A stretch of 54,037 bases of DNA from Nocardioides sp. (GTDB taxonomy: Bacteria > Actinomycetota > Actinomycetes > Propionibacteriales > Nocardioidaceae): contig NZ_JAURVJ010000156.1 of the NCBI RefSeq assembly GCF_030655615.1, forward strand, positions 1 through 54,037. The letters run 5' to 3'. The notes beneath the pieces were generated by a model. It was not told where the DNA came from. It saw nothing but the letters and a program-made list of their open reading frames with translations, and searched no databases. Shown piece by piece: positions 23,982 to 34,533 of the stretch. The position numbers and the translations under genes are program-made. How positions within the stretch are numbered: the first letter of the stretch is position 1; every line of letters starts with the position of its first letter.

Positions 23982-25195
23982 TGGCCATCAACCTGGACGA
24001 CCCCAAGAAGTTCAAGCCGCTCGTGGGCCAGGCCCACCAGGTCGCCATGAACATGCTGCGCCCGATCTCCCGCAAGTACGACCGTGCCGAGCACGCGTAC
24101 CCCCAGGAGCTCGACATGCTGGCGGCGATGATCGACGGCCTGTCCGAGTCCGGCGCCTCCGAGGGGGCCGGTGCGGCCGGCGTACGCCGTGACGAGAAGG
24201 ACACGGACAAGACGGTCAAGAACGGTGCCAACCTCGCCTCGGTGATGTCCATCGCCGAGATGTGCTGGGGTGACGTCGGGCTGCTGCTGTCGATGCCGCG
24301 CCAGGGCCTCGGCAACTCGGCCATCGCCTCGGTCGCCGACGACGAGCAGCAGAAGCGGCTCGAGGGCGTGTGGGCGGGGATGGCGATCACCGAGCCCGGC
24401 GTGGGCTCCGACTCGGCCAACATCAAGACCACCGCGGTCCTCGACGGCGACGAGTACGTCATCAACGGCGAGAAGATCTACGTCACCTCCGGTGACCGCG
24501 CCGACCACATCGTCGTGTGGGCCACGCTCGACCGCGACCTGGGTCGCGCCGCCATCAAATCGTTCGTCGTCGCCAAGGGCACGCCCGGCATGCGGGTCGA
24601 CCGGCTCGAGCACAAGCTCGGCATCCGGGCCTCCGACACCGCGACGATCATCTTCGAGAACTGCCGGGTGCCCAAGGAGAACCTCCTGGGCTCGGCCGAG
24701 GTCGACACCAAGCAGGGCTTCGCCGGCGCCATGGCGACCTTCGACAACACTCGTCCGCTGGTGGCCGCGATGGCCGTCGGCTGCGCCCGCGCCTCGCTCG
24801 ACCTGACCCGCGACCTGCTCAAGGATGCCGGCATCGAGGTCGACTACGACCGGCCCGCGATCCTGCAGAGCGCGGCCGCGGCCAAGTTCCTGCAGATGGA
24901 GTCCGACTGGGAAGGCGCCTACCTGCTCATGATGCAGGCGGCGTGGATGGCCGACAACCGCGAGCCCAACTCGCTCGAGGCCTCGATGGCCAAGGCCAAG
25001 GCCGGACGCGTCGGCTCCGACATCACGCTGTCGTGCGTCGAGCTCGCCGGCTCGGTCGGCTACAGCGAGACCGAGCTGCTCGAGAAGTGGGCCCGCGACT
25101 CCAAGATCCTCGACATCTTCGAGGGCACCCAGCAGATCCAGCAGCTGATCGTCGCTCGTCGGGTCCTCGGGCTGTCCAGTGGTGAGCTGAAGTAG
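23981..25195 (+). CDS. Acyl-CoA dehydrogenase family protein (second of a pair)
   Basis: A 404-residue FAD-dependent acyl-CoA dehydrogenase. Motifs: MAITEPGVGSDSANIKTTA for FAD/substrate binding, KIYVTSGDRADHIVVWA, and the C-terminal FEGTQQIQQLIVARRVLG, whose Glu is the expected catalytic base. It overlaps the preceding gene by one base (TAATG), so the two are co-translated, as in FadE23/24-like pairs. The complete catalytic loop here and its truncation in the partner suggest division of labour between subunits (inference). Confidence 0.9.
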   Translation: MAINLDDPKKFKPLVGQAHQVAMNMLRPISRKYDRAEHAYPQELDMLAAMIDGLSESGASEGAGAAGVRRDEKDTDKTVKNGANLASVMSIAEMCWGDVGLLLSMPRQGLGNSAIASVADDEQQKRLEGVWAGMAITEPGVGSDSANIKTTAVLDGDEYVINGEKIYVTSGDRADHIVVWATLDRDLGRAAIKSFVVAKGTPGMRVDRLEHKLGIRASDTATIIFENCRVPKENLLGSAEVDTKQGFAGAMATFDNTRPLVAAMAVGCARASLDLTRDLLKDAGIEVDYDRPAILQSAAAAKFLQMESDWEGAYLLMMQAAWMADNREPNSLEASMAKAKAGRVGSDITLSCVELAGSVGYSETELLEKWARDSKILDIFEGTQQIQQLIVARRVLGLSSGELK

Positions 25196-25224
25196 TGCCG
25201 GTTCGCCGGTTGTGGGGTCTGCTT

Positions 25225-25326
25225 GACGTGGAGATTCTCCGCTGACCCGGTGAATCTCCTCCTTCTTGCACGAAGTTTCGTCGCAGAAGGAGGAGTTTCA
25301 CCGTTGAGGCGGTGAATCTCCACGTC
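25225..25326. repeat. 102-nt two-stem hairpin element (copy 1 of a structured repeat)
   Basis: Outer arms 25225-25242 and 25309-25326 pair over 18 bp with one mismatch. A 6x6 internal loop follows, then inner arms 25249-25266 and 25285-25302 pair over 18 bp with one T-T mismatch around an 18-nt loop. The inner stem and loop match a second element at 46623-46678 in reverse orientation, with compensatory GG/CC changes. It lies behind the acyl-CoA dehydrogenase operon and runs into the convergent NADAR gene, encoding its last nine residues and stop. It may serve as a bidirectional terminator. Confidence 0.85.
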
Positions 25327-25897
25327 GGTCGGCGCCCCCCGCAGCAAGCACCCCGCGGGCCTCCATCAGGGCGAAGCCCAGGAGGTTGAGCCCGCGCCAC
25401 CGGCTCGGGGTGTCGATGCGCTCGTCGTCCGAGGCGAGCCCGACACCCCAGACGCGATCGACGGGGCTGGCCTCGACGAGCACGCGGTCACGGGTGCCGA
25501 GGAGGTACGCCGCCAGGTCGGCGTGGGCGCCGAACTTGGCCAGGCTTGCCTGCCGGACGATGCCGTGACGGTGCTCCACCCAGACGGCGTCGTCGAACCG
25601 CGCCACCCGGCGGCCGAGGTCCTTGGCCTGGGCTGGGCTGCGCGCCTCCAGGATGCGCGAGGCCGTCGACGGGTCGTCGAAGAGCCACGCCTTGTGGGCC
25701 ATCATGAAGTGCTCTGCGGTCCGGAACCGCTGGCCGTCGACCTCGAACGCCGCGGGCCACCACTGGCTCAGGCACGCCTGGTCCACCAGTCCCGGTCGGG
25801 CCGGTCGGTGGCCCCAGAAGGTCAACATCTTGTGCCGCTGCCCGGCACGCTCGAGGCGGAGAGCCTCGTCGAGCGAGCCGGGCAGCGTCGTGCTCAT
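25298..25897 (-). CDS. NADAR (YbiA-like) family protein
   Basis: A 199-residue NADAR/RibX-like N-glycosidase family protein; members act on ADP-ribosylated guanine or riboflavin-pathway intermediates. Characteristic blocks: LTFWGHRP, LSQWWPAAFEVDG, FRTAEHFMMAHKAWLFDD, ILEARSPAQAKDLGRRV, VDRVWGVGLASDDERI and WRGLNLLGFALMEAR. The ATG at 25897 has TACCGT 6 nt upstream. The tail RRGDSPPQR is encoded by the hairpin repeat and is probably not part of the ancestral protein. Confidence 0.9.
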   Translation of the reverse strand: MSTTLPGSLDEALRLERAGQRHKMLTFWGHRPARPGLVDQACLSQWWPAAFEVDGQRFRTAEHFMMAHKAWLFDDPSTASRILEARSPAQAKDLGRRVARFDDAVWVEHRHGIVRQASLAKFGAHADLAAYLLGTRDRVLVEASPVDRVWGVGLASDDERIDTPSRWRGLNLLGFALMEARGVLAAGGADRRGDSPPQR

Positions 25898-25903
25898 GCC
25901 TGA

Positions 25904-25909
25904 ACGGTA
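25904..25909 (-). promoter_or_regulatory. Leaderless -10 box for NADAR gene
   Basis: TACCGT on the minus strand, 6 nt before the ATG at 25897. Confidence 0.55.
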
Positions 25910-25949
25910 GGGCGGCGTGGTCGCCGCGCCCACCGACTTTCGGACAGGG

Positions 25950-26585
25950 TCAGGAGGGGCTGGGCGGCCGGTCCTCGAGGCTGCTGCCCATGGCCTTGGC
26001 GATGTCGGCCGGGGTGACGTCGACCTCGTCGTCGAGCGCGCCGGCGTCGATGTCGGTCACCGGGGCGGGCTCGGGCTCGGGGGCGGGCGGAACCGGGGCC
26101 TGGGCCTCCGGCTCGGACGTGACCGACGCGGCCGGCGCGGCCGGCGCGGCGGGCGCCTGGGGGTCCGGGGTGGGAGCGGCGGTCTTCTTGGCCGGCGTGG
26201 CCTTCTTCGCGGGCGTGGCCTTCTTGGCCGGCGCGGCGGCCTTGGCCGGCTCCGGGGCCTTCTTGGCCGGGGCGGGTGCCTTCTTCGCGGGCTCGGCCGG
26301 CTTGGTGGCCGGCTCCGCGACCTTGGCCGCGGGGGCCTTCTTGGCCGGGGCCTTCTTGGCCGGGGCGACCGGGCCCTTGGCCGGGGCCTTCTGCACCGGC
26401 GTCTGACGCGTGGCCGGCCCCGGGTCGGGGGCAAAGGTGGGCTTGACGTCGGTGGGCGGTGCCGCGGGCGGCGTGGCCGAGGCCTTCCCGTGACCCGGGA
26501 GCAGCCCGACGACCGCGCCAGCAACGTGGCTTGCCGTGCGGAGCGGGAGGCGGACGACGGAGCTGATCGAGTGGAGGAGAGCCAT
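25950..26585 (-). CDS. Lys/Ala/Pro-rich disordered (histone-H1-like) protein
   Basis: A 211-residue low-complexity protein. Residues 1-30 (LLHSISSVVRLPLRTASHVA) form a possible amphipathic helix; the centre is built from repeated AKKAP/AKKAT units; the C-terminal third is acidic (PVTDIDAGALDDEVDV). The basic repeats resemble the C-terminal tails of actinobacterial HU/histone-like proteins, so nucleic-acid binding is possible but unproven. It lies 58 bp downstream of the kinase-luciferase fusion on the same strand. Confidence 0.7.
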   Translation of the reverse strand: MALLHSISSVVRLPLRTASHVAGAVVGLLPGHGKASATPPAAPPTDVKPTFAPDPGPATRQTPVQKAPAKGPVAPAKKAPAKKAPAAKVAEPATKPAEPAKKAPAPAKKAPEPAKAAAPAKKATPAKKATPAKKTAAPTPDPQAPAAPAAPAASVTSEPEAQAPVPPAPEPEPAPVTDIDAGALDDEVDVTPADIAKAMGSSLEDRPPSPS

Positions 26586-26643
26586 GCAACCCACCTTCGC
26601 ACCCTGCGGGACGTCGTACGCCGCCCGGTGGGGTGACCGCCGC

Positions 26644-28104
26644 TCAGCGGGTGAGCGGCGCCACTCGGGCGAGGTCGTCGGGGCCCTCGAGGTCGGCGAG
26701 GGCCACGAAGACCGTGTCGACGCCGCGGTCGGCGAGCAGGCCGTAGCGGTCGCGCTGCTCGGCCGGGGTGCCGGCGTGCGTGCGGGCGGCGTACGACGCT
26801 GCGGTGGAACGCCCCCGCAGCCGCTCGACCCGTGCCCAGGTGTCGTCGCGATCGGTGCCAACGGTGGGCAGGTCGAGCACGGTGACGGTCACGTCGGGCC
26901 GGTGTCGTCGCAGCGTCGCGAGGTGGTCGTCGAGGGCGGGAAGCGTCGAGGGGACGTTGGCCGCGTCGCCGAGCGCGGCCGCGATCCGCAGCGTGCGCGG
27001 GCCGGTGCCGCCGACGACCACCGGGATCGGCCCGGCCGGCCGCGGGTAGCACGTCGTCTCCGGGAGGGTGACGCGCTCGCCGGCGTGCGCCTTGGTGCCC
27101 GCCGACCAGAGCGCCCGCATGGTCTCGATCGCCGTCTCCAGGGCGTCCAGGCGCTCGTGGGCCGGCGGGAACGGCAGGCCGTACGCCGCGTGCTCGCGCT
27201 CCCACCAGCCGGCGCCGACCCCCAGGAACGTCCGGCCGCTGGTGAGGGCGCTGAGGGTGGCGGCGGCCTTGGCGGTCACGCCGGCGGGCCGGAACGTCAC
27301 CGGCGTCACGAGGGTGCCGAGGTCGAGACCGGTGTCGAGGCCCGCCAGCAGCCCGAGCGCCACCCAGGGCTCGGGGATGGGCGACCAGGCCCGGTCGACC
27401 TGCGGGATCTGGATGAGGTGGTCCATCAGGGCGATCCCCGCCAGCCCGGCGTCGTCGGCGGCCAGGGCCACGTCGCGCAGCCACCCGCGCGGGTCCGCAC
27501 CCCACGGGAAGCGGGAGAGCTGCAGCACCACGCGCAGCCCCTGCGAGCTCCGTCGGTCCTCGCGCGGCGCCGGGGTCGTGTGCCTCTCCACGGTCCCCGC
27601 ACCGGGCTCGGGCCCACGACCCCCGCCCGGCACCGTCACCACCGCGTCCCAGCCCTCCTCGGCCAACGTCGGTACGACGGCCGCGTGGCGTCGCTGCTGC
27701 TGCACCAGCACCGCGGCCGGGACCGGGCGGTCGCGGTCGGCGTTGCGCCGCCGGGCCTCGGCGACCGGGGTGTCGACCACCACCGCGACGCAGGCCAGGC
27801 CGGCCGCACGCCCGAGGCCCAGCCAGCGGAGACGCCGGTCGTCGTCGGTGCCGAGGGTGTCGACGACCGTGGACAGGCCACGGGCGAGGCGTGCGGCGAC
27901 GATCCGCTCGAGCAGGTCGAACGCGTCGGTGGACGCGTCGAGGTCGGCCGGTCCGCTGCCGACGAGCGCGCGCAGGGCGTCGGAGGACACGACCTCCTCG
28001 GCGCGGTAGCGCGCCGCCGCCCAGGTCGTCTTGCCCGAGCCGCTCGGCCCGACGAGGACGACGAGCGCGGGGTCGGGGAGCGGCCCGTCCGACGACCCGG
28101 CCAT
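26644..28104 (-). CDS. P-loop kinase (AAA/Zeta-like) fused to LLM-class F420/flavin oxidoreductase
   Basis: A 486-residue two-domain protein. Residues 1-170 are a small P-loop NTPase: Walker A GPSGSGKTTWAA (19-30), VSSDALRALVG, VVDTLGTDDDR and RRRNADRDRPVP, the pattern of polynucleotide/Zeta-toxin-like kinases. After a charged linker (about 165-188) a luciferase-like (LLM class) TIM-barrel starts at LRVVLQLSRFPWG and runs through LGVGAGWWEREHAAYGLPFP and GGTGPRTLRIAA. LLM enzymes use F420 or FMN; the substrate is unknown. ATG 28104 lies 8 bp after the preceding gene. Fusion is continuous in one frame. Confidence 0.85.
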   Translation of the reverse strand: MAGSSDGPLPDPALVVLVGPSGSGKTTWAAARYRAEEVVSSDALRALVGSGPADLDASTDAFDLLERIVAARLARGLSTVVDTLGTDDDRRLRWLGLGRAAGLACVAVVVDTPVAEARRRNADRDRPVPAAVLVQQQRRHAAVVPTLAEEGWDAVVTVPGGGRGPEPGAGTVERHTTPAPREDRRSSQGLRVVLQLSRFPWGADPRGWLRDVALAADDAGLAGIALMDHLIQIPQVDRAWSPIPEPWVALGLLAGLDTGLDLGTLVTPVTFRPAGVTAKAAATLSALTSGRTFLGVGAGWWEREHAAYGLPFPPAHERLDALETAIETMRALWSAGTKAHAGERVTLPETTCYPRPAGPIPVVVGGTGPRTLRIAAALGDAANVPSTLPALDDHLATLRRHRPDVTVTVLDLPTVGTDRDDTWARVERLRGRSTAASYAARTHAGTPAEQRDRYGLLADRGVDTVFVALADLEGPDDLARVAPLTR

Positions 28105-28112
28105 CGGCTCGG

Positions 28113-28475
28113 TCAGCGGCGGGGCGGCAGCTTGCCGCCGGGGACGTCGTCGGGCGAGGGCGCCGGCGTGGGGGCGGGCCTGGCGACCGGCCGCTGGTGG
28201 GGCACGTTCTTGGCGATCGAGGCGGGGGAGGGCGTGCCTCCCTGGTTGACCTCGCCGACCTCGCCGACCTCGCCGACCTCGGCCGGAGACGCCGTGGCGG
28301 CCGGGGGAGACGTGGGGCTGGCGGCAGCGGGTCCGGGCTCGGCGCCGCGGACCCGGCTGCGGACCTCGCCGACCCCCTTGCGGACGACGGGCGCGGCGGT
28401 GCGGACGGCCTTGTCGCCGGCCTTGGCCACGAAGGTGATGGTCTGCTTGAGCTTGTCGATCGCGGGGTGGGGCAC
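28113..28475 (-). CDS. Small Pro/Ala-rich protein of unknown function
   Basis: A 120-residue protein. A helical basic N-terminus (IDKLKQTITFVAKAGDKAV, RKGVGEVRSRVRG) precedes a disordered region with the tandem tripeptide EVG encoded by a 9-bp repeat (about 28243-28282), then a Pro-rich tail (PAPTPAPSPDD). No family recognised. The GTG at 28475 has GAGGAG about 9 nt upstream. It is probably first in an operon with the kinase-luciferase fusion (8-bp gap) and resembles the Lys/Ala/Pro-rich protein at 25950 in style. Confidence 0.65.
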   Translation of the reverse strand: MPHPAIDKLKQTITFVAKAGDKAVRTAAPVVRKGVGEVRSRVRGAEPGPAAASPTSPPAATASPAEVGEVGEVGEVNQGGTPSPASIAKNVPHQRPVARPAPTPAPSPDDVPGGKLPPRR

Positions 28476-28542
28476 GCGGGCTCGCTCCTCGGGTCGGGTC
28501 CGACGATCCAAGCACACCGAGCAACGCCCGAGCCCGAGCACG

Positions 28543-28583
28543 ACGACGGGCCCGCACCTCGGTCGGAGGTACGGGCCCGTCGT
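28543..28583. terminator. Intergenic hairpin, probable terminator
   Basis: Perfect 12-bp arms ACGACGGGCCCG (28543-28554) and CGGGCCCGTCGT (28572-28583) enclose a smaller CCTC/GAGG stem. It lies behind the YiaA/B gene and before the next minus-strand gene. No U-tract. Confidence 0.65.
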
Positions 28584-28600
28584 GGGGGAGCGGTGGAGGG

Positions 28601-28894
28601 TCAGGAGACGGCGCGGAAGGGGTCGTGCTCGGCGAGGAGGCGGTCGACCCGGGCCTGGTCGAGGCGGTGGACCACCGACTGGCTCTCCTGGTTGTCGCGG
28701 ACGCACTTGGCGAGGGTGAACGCCGACGTCGTGAGGAACAGGGTCCCGAGGGCGAGGAAGGCCTTGGCCCACGGCTCGGCGTCGAGGTAGAGGACGGCCA
28801 TCATCAGCGACAGCAGGGCGACGGCGAAGGAGATGCCGGCCATGGCGAAGAAGGCGGCGGTGTTCTTGGCGGGGGCGTTGGTGGGGTTCGTCAT
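28601..28894 (-). CDS. YiaA/YiaB family inner membrane protein
   Basis: A 97-residue protein with two hydrophobic helices (about 11-32 and 40-60) and the family string KNTAAFFAMAGISFAVALLS, followed by a charged cytosolic tail. The helices match the YiaAB two-helix domain; function unknown. The ATG at 28894 (MTNPTNAPAK) fits the family length; longer in-frame extensions run over the divergent gene's leader. Confidence 0.8.
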   Translation of the reverse strand: MTNPTNAPAKNTAAFFAMAGISFAVALLSLMMAVLYLDAEPWAKAFLALGTLFLTTSAFTLAKCVRDNQESQSVVHRLDQARVDRLLAEHDPFRAVS

Positions 28895-28997
28895 GCCGAG
28901 AACCCTTGCCGCCCGGCGGGCCGGGCCGACCGACCGGCGTACTCGACCCGGACTGAGTAGCCGGGCCCGGTCGACCCGGGTCTGGCACGGTGGGGGC

Positions 28998-30323
28998 ATG
29001 AGTGCCACCCACGACAGCACCGACCGGACCGACGTCATCGTCTCCGTCCTCGCCGACGCCTTCGCGCCGCTCATGGAGGCGGACCCGACGGCGTTCCGCG
29101 CCAAGTTCAGGACCATGGCGGGCGACCCGCACGCGTTCTACCGCGGGACGGCGTGCTTGTTCTTCCACGACGTGGTCGACGACGGCGACGACCCGTTTGC
29201 GACCGGGGACGCCGGCCGGATCTGGGTGCACGGCGACCTGCACGTCGAGAACTTCGGCACCTACCTCAACGCCGACGGCCGGCTGGTCTTCGACGTCAAC
29301 GACTTCGACGAGGCCTACCTCGGCCGCTTCACCTGGGACCTGCAGCGCTTCGCGGCGTCGCTCGCGCTGATGGGCTGGCAGAAGGCGCTGCCCGAGAACG
29401 ACGTGGCTGCGCTGACCGAGGCCTACGTGCGGGCCTACCTCGACCAGGTCCGCGCCTACGTCGACAGCGAGACCGACGACTTCGCGCTCAACCTCGACAA
29501 CACCGAAGGCCCGATCCTCGCCGCGCTCGTCGTAGCGCGCCGCCGCCGGCGGGCCGAGCTCCTCGACGCCAACACCGTCGAGGTCGACGGCGCCCGTCGC
29601 TTCGCCGACCACCCGTCCGTACGCCGCCTCGAGGACGACGAGCGGGAGCGGGTCGTCGCGGCCTTCGAGACCTACCTCGGCACGATCCCGCCGCGGCGGC
29701 GCTCCGAGCGCGACCTGTTCTACGAGCTGCGCGACGTCGTCGGCAAGTCCGGGTTCGGCATCGGCAGCGCGGGACTGCCGGCCTACAACCTGCTGGTCGA
29801 GGGCTACAGCCAGGCGCTCGACAACGACGTGGTGCTCTCGATGAAGCAGGCCAACGTGCCCGCCATCAGCCGCTACGTCGACGCCGGCGCGGTCGAGCGC
29901 TACTTCGACCACGAGGGCCACCGCACCGTCGTCAGCCAGCGGGCGCTGCAGGTCCACACCGACCCCATGCTCGGCTACACCGACCTCGACGGGGTCGGCT
30001 ACGTCGTCGCCGAGGTCTCGCCCTACGAGGTCGACCTCGACTGGTCCGGCCTCACCGAGCCCGACGACATCGCCCAGGTCGTGTCGCTGCTCGGGCGCGC
30101 GACGGCCAAGATCCACTGCGCGTCCGACGAGGACAGCGACGAGGACCTCGTGGAGTTCCAGGTCGAGGACGCCATCACCGAGGCGGTCCGCGGCCGCGAG
30201 GACGAGCTCGTCGCCTGGGTGACCGAGTTCGGGGCGTCGTACGCCGTGCGGGTGCGCGACGACCACGCCTGCTTCGTGCAGGCCTTCCGGGAGGGCCGGA
30301 TCGGCGTGACCGCCACCGCCTGA
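28998..30323 (+). CDS. DUF2252 family protein
   Basis: A 441-residue protein of the DUF2252 family, which has a kinase-like fold. Recognisable blocks: DPHAFYRGTACLFFHD, VHGDLHVENFGTY (an HGDLHxxNF motif as in phosphotransferases), FDVNDFDEAYLGRFTWDLQR and VGKSGFGIGSAGLPAYNLL. The DLH...DVND pair looks like the APH catalytic loop and metal site; activity is unknown. The ATG at 28998 has a GGTGGGGG purine run just upstream. Confidence 0.9.
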   Translation: MSATHDSTDRTDVIVSVLADAFAPLMEADPTAFRAKFRTMAGDPHAFYRGTACLFFHDVVDDGDDPFATGDAGRIWVHGDLHVENFGTYLNADGRLVFDVNDFDEAYLGRFTWDLQRFAASLALMGWQKALPENDVAALTEAYVRAYLDQVRAYVDSETDDFALNLDNTEGPILAALVVARRRRRAELLDANTVEVDGARRFADHPSVRRLEDDERERVVAAFETYLGTIPPRRRSERDLFYELRDVVGKSGFGIGSAGLPAYNLLVEGYSQALDNDVVLSMKQANVPAISRYVDAGAVERYFDHEGHRTVVSQRALQVHTDPMLGYTDLDGVGYVVAEVSPYEVDLDWSGLTEPDDIAQVVSLLGRATAKIHCASDEDSDEDLVEFQVEDAITEAVRGREDELVAWVTEFGASYAVRVRDDHACFVQAFREGRIGVTATA

Positions 30324-30358
30324 ACGACCGGTCGCGACAAGCTCCCCTGGTGCAGCTC

Positions 30359-32915
<2,557 letters not shown>

Positions 32916-32932
32916 ACCGGGTCGGCGGCGGG

Positions 32933-33514
32933 TCAGCGGCGGGTCGAGTTGGCGCCGCGGCCGCGGGTGATGCCGACGAAGGCCTGGGTGCGGTCGTCGT
33001 CGCGCTCGACGAGCCAGACCAGCCCGATGGAGGTGGGCTCGAGGTCGGTGACGGGGCGGGTCACGACGTCCTTGCGGGCGTGGAGCCGGGCCACCGACAT
33101 CGGCAAGATCACGACGCCGGTGCCGGCGGCGACGGTCTCGACGGCGTCGGCCGGGGTCATCGGCGGCCAGGCGAGCTGCTCGACGGCCGGCGTCCAGCCC
33201 GAGGCGTGGGGGAGGACCAGCTGCTCGTCGACGAGGTCGGCCAGGGTCACGCCCGCGTCGTCGGCGGCGGCGACGAGGTGGTCGCGGCCGGCGACCACGA
33301 CCGGCACCTCGTCGTAGAGCGTCACGCAGTGCAGGCCGTCGCGGTCGACGGGCAGCCGCACCAGCGCCATGTCGAGCTCGCCGGCGCGGACGCCGTCGAG
33401 CTGCTCGGACTCAGCGACCGGCACGAGCTCCAGCGGCTCGCGGTGGCGCTCCCGCCAGGTGCGCGCCCACTTGTCGGGGGTGGCGCCGGTCACGAAACCG
33501 AGGCGGAGCGTCAT
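32933..33514 (-). CDS. LysR-type effector-binding domain protein lacking a DNA-binding domain
   Basis: A 193-residue protein equivalent to only the substrate-binding domain of a LysR-type regulator (TLRLGFVTGATPDKW, ELDMALVRLPVD, HCVTLYDEVPVVVAGRDHLV, GTGVVILPMSVARL). No helix-turn-helix precedes it: the ATG is at 33514 and the upstream DNA is the promoter of a divergent gene. Possibly a periplasmic-binding-fold sensor or a degenerate regulator that titrates effector. GATACT lies 6 nt upstream of the start. Confidence 0.82.
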   Translation of the reverse strand: MTLRLGFVTGATPDKWARTWRERHREPLELVPVAESEQLDGVRAGELDMALVRLPVDRDGLHCVTLYDEVPVVVAGRDHLVAAADDAGVTLADLVDEQLVLPHASGWTPAVEQLAWPPMTPADAVETVAAGTGVVILPMSVARLHARKDVVTRPVTDLEPTSIGLVWLVERDDDRTQAFVGITRGRGANSTRR

Positions 33515-33520
33515 GGGTGA

Positions 33521-33549
33521 AGTATCGCGGGACGCGTCTCGCGTACGTT
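33521..33549. promoter_or_regulatory. Compact divergent promoter with central palindrome
   Basis: GATACT on the minus strand (33521-33526) is 6 nt before the start at 33514; TACGTT on the plus strand (33544-33549) is 6 nt before the ATG at 33556. Between them 33526-33543 is a near-palindrome: CGCG, a GACGCGTC core, and CGCG. Confidence 0.55.
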
Positions 33550-33555
33550 CGTCGC

Positions 33556-34533
33556 ATGCGCGTCCTCGTCACCGGAGCCACCGGCTACGTCGGGTCCCGG
33601 CTCGTGCCGTCGCTCCTGTCGGCCGGCCACGACGTCGTCGTCAGCGCCCGTGACACCGGCGGCCTCGACCGGTTCGCGTGGGCCGACCGCGTCGAGCGGC
33701 GTCACCTCGACGTAGAGGACACCGTCTCGGTCCACCTCGCGGTGCGCGACCTGGACGCCGTCTTCTACCTGGTGCACTCGATGGGCGCGGGGGAGTTCCT
33801 CAAGCGCGACCGCGACGCGGCCGAGAGCCTCGTCGCCGCCTGCGACTACGCGGGCACCGGTCGCATCGTCTACCTCTCCGGCCTCGTCCCCGACGTACCG
33901 GCCGAGGACCTGTCCGACCACCTCCGCTCGCGGCTCGAGGTCGAGGAGATCCTGCTGGCCGGCCCGACGCCGACCACGGTCCTGCGCGCGTCGATGGTGA
34001 TCGGCGGTGGCTCCATGTCGTTCGAGGTCATGCGCCGGATGACCGAGCGCCTCCCGGTGCTGACGCTGCCGATCTGGATGACGAGCCGGATCCAGCCCAT
34101 CGCGGTGGAGGACGTGGTCCGACTGCTCACGGCGGCGCTCGACGGCGAGCCCCGCAACCGCTCCTACGACGTGGGCGGCGACGAGGTCCTCACCTACGCC
34201 GAGCTGCTGTCACGCTTCGCCACCGCCGCCGGGCTCGAGCGGCCCCAGGTGCCGCTGCTTTTCGCGCCGGTGGGCGTCGTCGGCGAGGGCGTCGCGCTGC
34301 TCACCGGCATCCCGCGCTCGACGATCCGCGCGCTGGTCAAGAGCCTGACGCACGACATGGTCTGCCGCGACGACGACGTGCGTCAGGCCCTCTCCCCGGG
34401 CGTGCCCTACCTGCCCCTCGACCAGGCGCTGTCGCGCTCGCTCGCCGGCGACACCGCGGCCACCTCCGCCGACGGCGACGTCCAGGGCGAGGCGGCCAGC
34501 GATCCGGACTGGGTCGGTACGACGATCAGTTGA
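33556..34533 (+). CDS. NAD(P)-binding protein, NmrA/atypical SDR type
   Basis: A 325-residue Rossmann protein beginning MRVLVTGATGYVGSRLVPSL with the TGATGYVG dinucleotide motif. Further features are DLDAVFYLVHSMG, IVYLSGLVPD and PTTVLRASMVIGGGSMSFEV, as in NmrA/complex-I-NDUFA9-like atypical SDRs. The C-terminal region resembles ubiquinone-biosynthesis-associated forms; the substrate is unknown. The ATG at 33556 is fixed by the TACGTT box. The last 8 bp overlap the convergent lyase gene. Confidence 0.85.
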   Translation: MRVLVTGATGYVGSRLVPSLLSAGHDVVVSARDTGGLDRFAWADRVERRHLDVEDTVSVHLAVRDLDAVFYLVHSMGAGEFLKRDRDAAESLVAACDYAGTGRIVYLSGLVPDVPAEDLSDHLRSRLEVEEILLAGPTPTTVLRASMVIGGGSMSFEVMRRMTERLPVLTLPIWMTSRIQPIAVEDVVRLLTAALDGEPRNRSYDVGGDEVLTYAELLSRFATAAGLERPQVPLLFAPVGVVGEGVALLTGIPRSTIRALVKSLTHDMVCRDDDVRQALSPGVPYLPLDQALSRSLAGDTAATSADGDVQGEAASDPDWVGTTIS

